Shown: positions 1 to 4,990, numbered from the stretch's first letter. The stretch is 5,040 nt of DNA from JBASNZ01 sp049657775 (GCA_049657775.1 JBASNZ010000103.1:1-5040), one strand, 5' to 3'. Notes: generated from the letters alone by a model not told the origin. Numbers and translations are program-made.

Positions 1-694
1 CCTGGCGGAAGTAGATCGTGACGTTCCTGCAGAAGATCACGTCCCAGTTGCCCATGAGGGACAACGGGTACGGCTCCTTGATCAGATTGTGGTAGCCAAA
101 ATCCACGAGTGATTTCACCTGCGGCGCAATGGCGAATCGGTCGTCCTGTACCTCGAAGTGCCTGGCGACGACCTCTTTGGGCACGTTGAGCATCGTCCTG
201 GACCCGTAGACACCCTTCGTGGCCGCAGCGAGTGCCTTTGTTGAAACGTCGGTACCCAGCACCTGCGCTTTCCAGCCAAGAGCCTGAATGCCGGCATCGA
301 TGAGCGTCATCGCCACCGAGTACGGCTCTTCACCGGTCGAGCACCCTGCCGACCAGAACCGCAGGGTACGGTTCTGCGGGGGCTTGGCCGCCATGATCTC
401 GGGCAGGACCTTCGTCCGAAGCGCCTCGAACTGCTGCGGGAACCGGAAGAAACTGGTCTCGTTGATGGTGATCAGATTCATCAGCTCGTTGAATTCGCGC
501 TCGTCGTTGACGAGGGCACGGTAGTAGTCGTCGAACGTGGGGAAGCTGAGGCGCGTCGCGCGGGTCACGAGGGAGATGCGGAGCGAATCGAGCTTGCTCT
601 CCTCCATGTAGATACCGGAGGCCTTGTGGATGAAGTCGCGGAATCGCTCGAACTCCTCCAGGGTAAGGTCTTTTGCCAGGCCCTCGCCGTTCAT
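1..694 (-). CDS. cheR: CheR-type chemotaxis protein methyltransferase (partial, C-terminus cut by window edge)
   Basis: Reading the minus strand from ATG at 694 gives 231 codons with no stop before the window edge. CheR transfers methyl groups from S-adenosylmethionine to glutamates on chemoreceptors in the cytoplasm, setting adaptation. Seen in the translation: an N-terminal helical domain (about residues 10-75, TLEEFERFRDFIHKASGIY); the family INETSFFR motif (77-84); the SAM-binding loop SAGCSTGEEPYSV (115-127); an acidic residue in LGTDVS (D149); and the signature WDVIFCRNVTIYF (217-229). CheR proteins are usually around 270-290 residues, so roughly 40-60 are missing beyond position 1. The start is uncertain. 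ATG at 694 begins 13 nt after the upstream stop but has no clear ribosome binding site. An in-frame ATG at 730 would add 12 residues and overlap the upstream gene. Family identity is very secure; which chemotaxis pathway it serves cannot be told from here. Confidence 0.95.
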   Translation of the reverse strand, partial: MNGEGLAKDLTLEEFERFRDFIHKASGIYMEESKLDSLRISLVTRATRLSFPTFDDYYRALVNDEREFNELMNLITINETSFFRFPQQFEALRTKVLPEIMAAKPPQNRTLRFWSAGCSTGEEPYSVAMTLIDAGIQALGWKAQVLGTDVSTKALAAATKGVYGSRTMLNVPKEVVARHFEVQDDRFAIAPQVKSLVDFGYHNLIKEPYPLSLMGNWDVIFCRNVTIYFRQ

Positions 695-707
695 CGCACG
701 TTCGCGA

Positions 708-1454
708 TCACTCGACAGCGCTCTCAGCATCGGTTCCGATGCGCTCGATGAGTCCCGCCGAGTACATCCCGTACAGGATTCGCGCGGTCTCGAAGTCGTT
801 GTAGCCGGTCAGCTGCACCAACTCCTGGACAGAACGGCCTCCGTGGAGGTAGCACAAGAGCATCCACTCCCGCGGCTTCAGGTGGATCTCCATCGATTTG
901 TCGCCGGGGGCCGACGCCATCACGAACTCGGTATCGAGCGACGGGATCTTCTGACGTATACGGCTCCAGAGCTCGAGCCTCCGGGAGGACTCCATGATGA
1001 TGTTCTCCACCGAGACTGAGACGCCGATGTCCTCCTCTTCAGCCGTCTCGTCGGCTTCAAAGCGAAGCTGCCCTTCTTCCCACCGGAAGAGATCGAACAG
1101 CGTGTCGTTGATCTGCTCCTGGATGAAGTTCTCCAGGACCTTGGCGTCGAGATACCCCTCGTCGACGAGGATCTGGCCCAGACGCCTATCGGCCTTCTCC
1201 TTCTTCTGTATCTTCTGCAGGCCGAGCGCCTGCCGGAGCTGCTTCTCCGAGATGACGGCGGCCTTCACCAGCCGACGCCCCAGGGACTCGCGGTGCCAGT
1301 TGGAGGACGCGAAGAACACGCGACCCTTCTTGAAGCACACCTTTCCCTGCGCGTCAGAGCGCTCAAGATACAACGTCCCGGTCTTTCGACCGGACGCCAG
1401 CAGACGGAACATGTCCGCAATCGAGAAGTCCTTGAGGTTGCCCTCGAGGGCCAC
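708..1454 (-). CDS. DUF4388 (PATAN-type) domain protein, probable signalling adaptor
   Basis: This is a 248-residue soluble protein starting at GTG (1454-1452), with a strong Shine-Dalgarno 4 nt upstream. The N-terminus (about 1-60) has the DUF4388 pattern: LEGNLKDFSIADMFRLL, then GRKTGTLYLER, then GKVCFKKGRVFFAS. The middle (about 90-135, LGQILVDEGYLDAKVL then DTLFDLFRWEEGQLRFE) is the segment that usually follows in these proteins and resembles MshEN/GspE N-terminal motifs. The stretch 80-92 is charged (KIQKKEKADRR) and probably a linker. The C-terminus (about 195-240, EWMLLCYLHGGRSVQELVQLTG) looks like a winged-helix fold. No signal peptide, membrane segment or catalytic motif is visible. 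Proteins of this family occur beside response regulators, small GTPases and chemotaxis or gliding genes, and their biochemical role is not settled. The close downstream cheR supports a signalling role. The domain call is good; the function is inference. Confidence 0.82.
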   Translation of the reverse strand: MALEGNLKDFSIADMFRLLASGRKTGTLYLERSDAQGKVCFKKGRVFFASSNWHRESLGRRLVKAAVISEKQLRQALGLQKIQKKEKADRRLGQILVDEGYLDAKVLENFIQEQINDTLFDLFRWEEGQLRFEADETAEEEDIGVSVSVENIIMESSRRLELWSRIRQKIPSLDTEFVMASAPGDKSMEIHLKPREWMLLCYLHGGRSVQELVQLTGYNDFETARILYGMYSAGLIERIGTDAESAVE

Positions 1455-1458
1455 GCCG

Positions 1459-1465
1459 TCCTCCC
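1459..1465 (-). promoter_or_regulatory. Ribosome binding site deciding the GTG start of the DUF4388 gene
   Basis: On the minus strand the 7-mer GGGAGGA is followed by CGGC and then GTG at 1454. This is the only strong Shine-Dalgarno near the 5' end of the gene. It fixes the GTG start, which directly precedes the conserved ALEGNL beginning of the domain. Confidence 0.8.
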
Positions 1466-1680
1466 AACTGTTCGGTCACAACCGCGTCGGAGGGCCCGAT
1501 ACGGGGCCGAAAGAGACACGCACGACAACCACAGAGCTTTGACGGCTCATGCGCAACTGAATCGTAGCATGCAGGCAGGGGTCATAGAAGCATCGAAGAC
1601 CACAATTCAGGGTCGGACGATCCTCGGGACGCATCTTCACCGACCGTTCGCCGAATACGCAGATTCGCTTGTGAAAAGAG

Positions 1681-1709
1681 TTGCTTTGTTCCTCAAGTGC
1701 GCTTACTCT
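1681..1709 (+). promoter_or_regulatory. Candidate sigma70-type promoter for the arsR-dsrE-tusA-dsrMK-like operon
   Basis: TTGCTT (1681-1686) and TACTCT (1704-1709) are separated by 17 bp. Each matches three of six consensus positions, including TTG of the -35 and the first, second and last bases of the -10. Transcription would start near 1716, so the palindrome at 1719-1740 would lie just downstream of the start site, a position suited to repression. The matches are weak and alternative -10 sites within the AT-rich palindrome are possible. Confidence 0.35.
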
Positions 1710-1718
1710 CAGGCCGAT

Positions 1719-1740
1719 GATATTCGCATATGCGTATGTC
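1719..1740. promoter_or_regulatory. Operator-like imperfect palindrome, probable ArsR-family binding site
   Basis: The core CGCATATGCG (1725-1734) is a perfect 10-bp palindrome. Symmetry continues outward with AT on each side after one mismatch (ATTCGCATATGCGTAT, 1722-1737) and again with GA/TC at the ends, so 18 of 22 positions are symmetric. It is markedly AT-richer than its surroundings. Dyads of this size upstream of the regulator's own gene are typical ArsR/SmtB-family operators. The layout ATTC-N8-GTAT is close to the ATTC-N8-GAAT element reported for the sulfide/persulfide-responsive SqrR/BigR/YgaV group. The site's centre is about 37 bp before the GTG start of the arsR gene. Binding by the neighbouring protein is inference. 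Confidence 0.65.
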
Positions 1741-1754
1741 CGTACACCTCTGCC

Positions 1755-1761
1755 GGGAGGA
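1755..1761 (+). promoter_or_regulatory. Ribosome binding site deciding the GTG start of the arsR-family gene
   Basis: GGGAGGA is followed by TCGC and then GTG at 1766. It supports 1766 over the in-frame upstream ATG at 1730, which has no Shine-Dalgarno and lies inside the operator palindrome. Confidence 0.8.
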
Positions 1762-1765
1762 TCGC

Positions 1766-2110
1766 GTGGACGACGAACGCTTCTACTGTCTCCACTCGGA
1801 GATGTGTAAGACGCTGGCCAACGCTAAGCGTCAGATGGTTCTTGAAGCCTTGCGCGATGGCGAGCGCTCCGTGAGCGAGATCGCCGCGGCCACCGGCATC
1901 CCCCAGGCGACACTCTCCCAGCATCTCTCGATCATGCGTGCCAAGGGCGTTGTTCAGGCGCGCCGCGCGGGCAGCAATGTGTACTACACCCTCACCAGCC
2001 CGAAGCTCCTGCAGGCCTTCGACCTCATCACGGAGGTGATGAGGGAGGCCTCCGAGACGCGCGCCGCCGCCGTCAGTGGCGAGGAAACCAACGAGGTAGA
2101 ACCGGCCTGA
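1766..2110 (+). CDS. ArsR/SmtB-family winged-helix transcriptional regulator
   Basis: This gene encodes a 114-residue predicted DNA-binding repressor from GTG 1766. Starting at ATG 1730 would add 12 unlikely residues encoded by the operator and leader. The opening CKTLANAKRQMVLEAL (14-29) is the usual ArsR-family start. The helix-turn-helix spans about 35-63 (SVSEIAAATGIPQATLSQHL, then SIMRAKGVV) and the beta wing is around 63-76 (VQARRAGSNVYYTL). The only cysteines are Cys8 and Cys14, with His10 between them. The alpha3 CxC metal motif of ArsR/CadC proteins and the His-rich alpha5 site of SmtB/CzrA are absent, so a classical metal site is not evident. The C-terminal tail (95-114) is acidic and probably disordered. 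As first gene of the sulfur operon, with a palindrome just upstream, it is probably an autoregulated local repressor. A persulfide or redox signal is a guess from context. Confidence 0.9.
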   Translation: MDDERFYCLHSEMCKTLANAKRQMVLEALRDGERSVSEIAAATGIPQATLSQHLSIMRAKGVVQARRAGSNVYYTLTSPKLLQAFDLITEVMREASETRAAAVSGEETNEVEPA

Positions 2111-2120
2111 GGGCCGTTTT
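2103..2120 (+). terminator. Short terminator-like hairpin overlapping the arsR stop codon
   Basis: CGGCC (2103-2107), loop TGAG, GGCCG (2112-2116), then TTTT (2117-2120). The stem is a perfect 5-bp all-GC stem on a four-base loop with a short U run. The loop contains the TGA stop of the regulator gene. It resembles a weak intrinsic terminator or attenuator that could lower transcription of the downstream sulfur genes relative to the regulator. The short stem and T run limit confidence. Confidence 0.4.
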
Positions 2121-2137
2121 GGGCACCCATGACAACC

Positions 2138-2144
2138 AAGGAGG
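2138..2144 (+). promoter_or_regulatory. Ribosome binding site deciding the ATG start of the dsrE-like gene
   Basis: AAGGAGG lies 5 nt before ATG 2150. It is a near-consensus Shine-Dalgarno and sits downstream of the in-frame ATG at 2129, so the shorter start is preferred. Confidence 0.85.
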
Positions 2145-2149
2145 TCACG

Positions 2150-2638
2150 ATGCCGGACGAGGAAAGCGGCCAGAAGAGCCTGGCCATGGTGGTGATGAGC
2201 GGCGACATGGACAAGCTCTTCGGAGCGTTCATCATCGCCAACGGCGCCGCTGCGATGGGTATGGAGGTGACGATGTTCTTCACCTTCTGGGGCCTGCGTG
2301 CGATCAAGAAGAACGTCAGCACGGGTAAGACCTTCTTCGGCAAGATGATCGGCATTATGTACGGCGGCGACATCTCCAAGAGCCACCCCAGCAAGTTCCG
2401 CTTCGGCGGGATGGGACGCTGGATGCTCGGGAAGATGATGGGCTCGCACAACGTGTCGACACTTGTCGAGATGCGCGATCTCGCAGTCGAGCTGGGCGTC
2501 AACATGTACGGCTGCCAGATGTCCATGGACGTCATGGAGATCCCGCAGGACGCACTCATCGAGGGCGCCAAGGAGGCCGTGGGTGTCGGCTTCTTCCTGC
2601 TCAAGGCGCAGGAAGCCGAGGTTCAGCTCTTTATCTAA
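2150..2638 (+). CDS. DsrE2-like protein (DsrE/DsrF/DrsH-like family), probable sulfur-transfer protein
   Basis: This is a 162-residue protein from ATG 2150. ATG 2129 would add MTTKEVT but lacks a ribosome binding site. The N-terminal strand KSLAMVVMSGDMDKLFGAF, with the following helix FIIANGAAAMGMEVTMFFTF, and the late motif YGCQMSMDVM are typical of the DsrE2-type DsrE/DsrF/DrsH-like family. The C-terminus (GVGFFLLKAQEAEVQLFI) is also family-like. Its only cysteine, Cys122 in the GCQMS motif, is the predicted persulfide-carrying residue. Methionine is abundant (18 of 162 residues). The hydrophobic stretches at about 25-48 and 146-152 are too interrupted for me to call membrane segments. Known family context: DsrE2 is commonly encoded with TusA and rhodanese and also occurs as a domain in CoA-disulfide-reductase fusions, where it takes part in sulfur relay. 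The adjacent tusA agrees with this. The acceptor and donor here are inferred. Confidence 0.88.
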   Translation: MPDEESGQKSLAMVVMSGDMDKLFGAFIIANGAAAMGMEVTMFFTFWGLRAIKKNVSTGKTFFGKMIGIMYGGDISKSHPSKFRFGGMGRWMLGKMMGSHNVSTLVEMRDLAVELGVNMYGCQMSMDVMEIPQDALIEGAKEAVGVGFFLLKAQEAEVQLFI

Positions 2639-2668
2639 CCCGCACGCACCGCCTGCAATCCACAAACA

Positions 2669-2687
2669 GGCCGCGGTGGACGCGGCC
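2669..2687 (+). other. Intercistronic GC-rich hairpin between the dsrE-like gene and tusA
   Basis: GGCCGCG (2669-2675) and CGCGGCC (2681-2687) form a perfect 7-bp GC stem on the loop GTGGA. No T run follows, so it is not a standard intrinsic terminator. It ends 8 nt before the tusA Shine-Dalgarno. Possible roles are an mRNA processing or stability element, or tuning of tusA translation. The structure is seen in the sequence; the role is inference. Confidence 0.45.
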
Positions 2688-2707
2688 CGACAGCGAAGGA
2701 GACCACT

Positions 2708-2950
2708 ATGTCCGACGACGTCAAAGTAGACCTCGAGCTCGACCTGAAAGGCCTGCTCTGCCCGCTTCCGATGGTCAAGGTCAGCCAGAACATCGGCAGC
2801 GTGCCGGTGGGTGGCGTCATCCGCGCGGTCGCGACCGACCCCGGCGCCATGGCCGACATCCCCGCCTGGGCGAAGTCGACCGGCAACGAGGTCCTCTCGG
2901 CCGACAAGGAAGGCAGCGAGTTCGTCTTCCTCGTCAAGCGGGTGAAGTAA
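2708..2950 (+). CDS. tusA: TusA/SirA-family sulfur carrier protein
   Basis: This 80-residue cytoplasmic protein, about the normal TusA length, starts at ATG 2708 with AAGGAG at 2696-2701 (6-nt spacer). It carries the family signature LDLKGLLCPLPMVKV (11-25), in which Cys18 of the CPxP motif is the residue that holds the persulfide sulfane sulfur. It also has the second conserved block, ATDPGAMADIPAWAKSTGNEVL (about 42-63), with the DP..DI..W pattern. TusA accepts sulfur from desulfurases, rhodaneses or DsrE proteins and passes it to further carriers or enzymes. It serves tRNA thiolation and molybdenum cofactor in some bacteria and dissimilatory sulfur metabolism in others. Its place between a DsrE2-like protein and a DsrMK-like membrane complex points to the dissimilatory or redox role here (inference). 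Confidence 0.95.
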   Translation: MSDDVKVDLELDLKGLLCPLPMVKVSQNIGSVPVGGVIRAVATDPGAMADIPAWAKSTGNEVLSADKEGSEFVFLVKRVK

Positions 2951-2956
2951 CCCGCT
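2937..2956 (+). promoter_or_regulatory. Hairpin spanning the tusA stop and abutting the dsrM-like start codon
   Basis: AGCGGG (2937-2942) and CCCGCT (2951-2956) are exact reverse complements, with an 8-nt loop that includes the TAA stop of tusA. The base after the stem is the A of the ATG at 2957. The only Shine-Dalgarno-like stretch for the next gene (GGTGA, 2941-2945) lies partly in the stem. The arrangement suggests translational coupling: a ribosome finishing tusA would melt the stem and expose the start. That is inference from structure and spacing. Confidence 0.45.
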
Positions 2957-3682
2957 ATGGAGACGTACCTCTGGATCACCTCCGTCTGGGGCATCTACCT
3001 GACAGCGGCCGTGTTCTTCGTTGGCATGGGGTGGCGCATCTACGAATGGGCGACCACACCCAAGTCCCCGGTGCCGCTCGGGATCTTCCCGAAGCCGGCC
3101 ACGAAGGGCGGCCGCATCGCCAAGATGCTCAAAGACACGTTTCTGGCGCCCCACTCGGCACGTATCGAGCCTGCCATGTACGTCTTTGCGATGGCGTTCC
3201 ACGTGGCGGCGCTTGGCGCGTTCGTCGGTCACGGCCGTCTGTTCGCCGAATTCCCCATCCTGCCCGAGTTGCTCGGTGAGGCCGGAATGAACTCGTTCGC
3301 GGCGTGGTCGGGATCGATCGCCGGAACGCTCATGCTGGTCGGCGTCATCTACTGGATGGCCCGCAGGACGTTCGGCCCGTACAAGAACCTCTCGGTGCCC
3401 GAGGACTACCTGCTTCTCGCGCTGTTGCTCGGCGTCATCGTGATGGGTGACCACATGCGCTTCGTGTACGGCGGAACCATCCACGCCGCCACATACCGCG
3501 AGTGGTTCTTGAGCGTGATGACGTTCAGGCCAGCGTTCCCCGTCCACCTGCTCGAAGGCAACGTCGGTTGGTCGCTCGGCACACACATGCTGTTCACGGA
3601 CCTGTTCTTGATGTACTTCCCGTTCAGCAAACTCGTCCATGCGATCGGCTCGTTCTCGGCCAACCTGGTGAGGAGTGAGTAG
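2957..3682 (+). CDS. DsrM/NarI-like membrane diheme cytochrome b subunit
   Basis: This is a 241-residue integral membrane protein with about five predicted hydrophobic helices, near residues 5-25, 73-92, 119-134, 151-170 and 207-228. The family is the respiratory nitrate reductase gamma subunit (NarI), which also includes DsrM and HmeC. The key evidence is histidine spacing. His82 and His92 are 10 apart and His210 and His228 are 18 apart, the same spacing as the heme b ligands of E. coli NarI (His56/His66 and His187/His205). Heme b binding is therefore probable. It would pass electrons between membrane quinone/quinol and the partner Fe-S protein. The start is ATG 2957, 6 nt after the tusA stop, with only a weak ribosome binding site. 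The next gene, a DsrK-like protein, begins at the stop codon, as expected for subunits of one complex. DsrM is favoured over NarI because of that partner and because no narGHJ is seen. Confidence 0.88.
   Translation: METYLWITSVWGIYLTAAVFFVGMGWRIYEWATTPKSPVPLGIFPKPATKGGRIAKMLKDTFLAPHSARIEPAMYVFAMAFHVAALGAFVGHGRLFAEFPILPELLGEAGMNSFAAWSGSIAGTLMLVGVIYWMARRTFGPYKNLSVPEDYLLLALLLGVIVMGDHMRFVYGGTIHAATYREWFLSVMTFRPAFPVHLLEGNVGWSLGTHMLFTDLFLMYFPFSKLVHAIGSFSANLVRSE
3671..3675 (+). promoter_or_regulatory. Ribosome binding site for the dsrK-like gene, inside the dsrM-like 3' end
   Basis: AGGAG lies 8 nt before GTG 3684. It overlaps the other possible GTG start at 3675, which makes 3675 less likely and favours 3684. 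Confidence 0.6.
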
Positions 3683-3683
3683 C

Positions 3684-4970
3684 GTGGACGCACAGACGAT
3701 CGAAACCATCACAGGGGCCATCGGCAAGAAGATGAACCGCCAGCTCAAGCAGTACATGGATATCTGTGCACGCTGTGCGATCTGCAAGGATGCGTGCCAC
3801 CAGTACGTGGGTACCGGGGACTTCAAGTACCTCCCCGCCCGTCGAGCCGAACTGATCCGGCAGATCTACAAGAAGTACTTCGACAAGACCGGACGGTTCG
3901 TACCCGCGCTCTACGAGGCGCGCGACCCCGATGACAACCTGCTCGACGAACTGTACGAGTCGGTGTACGCCTGCACCGGCTGCCGACGCTGCATGTACTT
4001 CTGTCCGTTCTCGATCGACACGCAGTGGATCGTCTCGGTCGGGAAGGCGATCCTCATCGCTGCCGGCCGCGGCAACGAGATGCTCGGACAACTCGCCGAC
4101 GCCGCGCTGTTCAAGGGCGACAACTTCGAGATGTTCAAGGATGTCATCGTCTCGGGCTTCAAGGACATCGAGGCAGAGGTGCGCGAGATCACTGGCGACC
4201 CCACAGCCGAGATCCCGGTGGACAAGCAGGGCGCGGACATTCTTTACGTGGCGCTCGCGGGAGCGCACTCGATCCGCCCGGCGGCCGTGATCTTCCACGA
4301 GGCCAAGGCAAGCTGGACGCTCTCGATGTTCGAGTCAGCCAACTACGGCTTCTTCTTTGGAGATACTGAGAAAGCCAAGCTCATCGCCGACCGCTTCATG
4401 AACGAGGCCAAGCGTCTTGGCGTGAAGGAGGTCGTCATCACGGAGTGCGGGCACGCGTACCGCGTGGCCGAGATCTTCTACGAGGCCTGGGCCAAGGAGA
4501 AGATGCCCTTCAAGGTGACGCACATACTCGAGGTCATCGACCGATACATCAAAGACGGCAGCATCACCGTCGAGAAGGGCCGCATCAAAGGCCGGATCAC
4601 GTACCACGATCCATGTCAGATCGGCCGCAACGGCGGTATCTTCGAACAGCCGCGAGACATCGTGAAAGCGCTCTCCAGCGACTTCGTCGACCTAACGCCG
4701 AACCGCGAGCAGCAGTGGTGTTGTGGCGGTGGCGGTGGCATCGTGGCCATCGAGGAGATGAAGGACACCCGCATCAAGAGCGGAGCCAAGAAGGTGGAGC
4801 AGCTTAGAGCGAGCGGCGCCAGCATCCTGGCATGCCCGTGCGAGAACTGCAGGCTGCAGATCGAAGAGTTGAACGATATCCACGAACTGGGGCTTCAGAT
4901 CAGCCAGGTGATGGACCTGGTGGTCGAGTCCATGCCGCTCAAGGGCCGGAAGGCCACCGCAACCGAGTAG
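3684..4970 (+). CDS. DsrK/HdrD-like iron-sulfur protein (heterodisulfide-reductase-type CCG domain)
   Basis: This is a 428-residue protein from GTG 3684; GTG 3675 would give 431 residues and overlap the upstream gene by 8 nt. Two 4Fe-4S motifs are present: CxxCxxCxxxC at Cys28/31/34/38 (CARCAICKDAC) and at Cys97/100/103/107 (CTGCRRCMYFCPF). A conserved TECGHAYR motif contains Cys255. The C-terminal CCG domain has Cys311 (HDPCQIGR), Cys346-Cys347 (WCCGGGGG) and the PCENC motif with Cys386 and Cys389. In HdrB/HdrD and DsrK, CCG domains bind a noncubane [4Fe-4S] cluster where disulfides are reduced or formed. No membrane helix or signal peptide is seen, so it should sit on the cytoplasmic face, docked to the DsrM-like cytochrome. 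An extra Cys384 precedes the PCENC motif. The substrate is unknown: DsrC is usual for DsrK, but no dsrC is in view, so a TusA- or DsrE-linked thiol is a candidate. Confidence 0.9.
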   Translation: MDAQTIETITGAIGKKMNRQLKQYMDICARCAICKDACHQYVGTGDFKYLPARRAELIRQIYKKYFDKTGRFVPALYEARDPDDNLLDELYESVYACTGCRRCMYFCPFSIDTQWIVSVGKAILIAAGRGNEMLGQLADAALFKGDNFEMFKDVIVSGFKDIEAEVREITGDPTAEIPVDKQGADILYVALAGAHSIRPAAVIFHEAKASWTLSMFESANYGFFFGDTEKAKLIADRFMNEAKRLGVKEVVITECGHAYRVAEIFYEAWAKEKMPFKVTHILEVIDRYIKDGSITVEKGRIKGRITYHDPCQIGRNGGIFEQPRDIVKALSSDFVDLTPNREQQWCCGGGGGIVAIEEMKDTRIKSGAKKVEQLRASGASILACPCENCRLQIEELNDIHELGLQISQVMDLVVESMPLKGRKATATE

Positions 4971-4990
4971 ATCGCGCGCAAGGCTGGATC

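Larger units (their letters stand above)
1455..1765. other. Divergent intergenic control region
   Basis: About 310 bp separate the minus-strand DUF4388 gene from the plus-strand arsR-type gene. No conserved protein is readable here; open frames crossing it are antisense to, or out of frame with, the flanking genes. The right end holds a candidate promoter and an operator-like palindrome, described separately. For the leftward operon, the best -10-like hexamer I could find on the minus strand is TACGAT (1566-1561). Its -35 partner is poor, so I do not call a leftward promoter. A short inverted repeat, CGAAT-N6-ATTCG, lies at 1652-1667 and may be chance. No tRNA, small RNA signature or repeat array was recognised. 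Confidence 0.6.

Noticed and set aside
994..1542. A 182-codon plus-strand frame opposite the DUF4388 gene
   Set aside because: It is the antisense shadow of a conserved protein, Ser/Arg-rich with no domain pattern.
1652..1667. Short inverted repeat CGAAT-N6-ATTCG as a second operator
   Set aside because: Only 5 bp per arm, and its sequence does not match the main palindrome. Repeats this short are expected by chance.
1293..1874. A 193-codon plus-strand frame crossing the intergenic region
   Set aside because: It is antisense to the DUF4388 gene at its start and out of frame with the arsR-type gene at its end. No motif, no ribosome binding site, and it runs through the operator.
2957..3682. 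Nitrate reductase gamma subunit (narI) as the name for the membrane protein
   Set aside because: The fold and heme ligands match NarI, but the partner gene is DsrK/HdrD-like and no narG, narH or narJ is present, so a DsrM-type role fits better.
1709..3826. A 705-codon open frame on the minus strand across the whole sulfur operon
   Set aside because: It is antisense to five genes with clear family motifs. Its composition is dominated by His, Arg, Glu, Asp and Val, as expected from the complement of GC-rich coding sequence, and it shows no recognisable domain.
3624..4298. A 224-codon minus-strand frame opposite the dsrK-like gene
   Set aside because: It lies over the two ferredoxin-type cysteine motifs of the real gene and has no motifs of its own.
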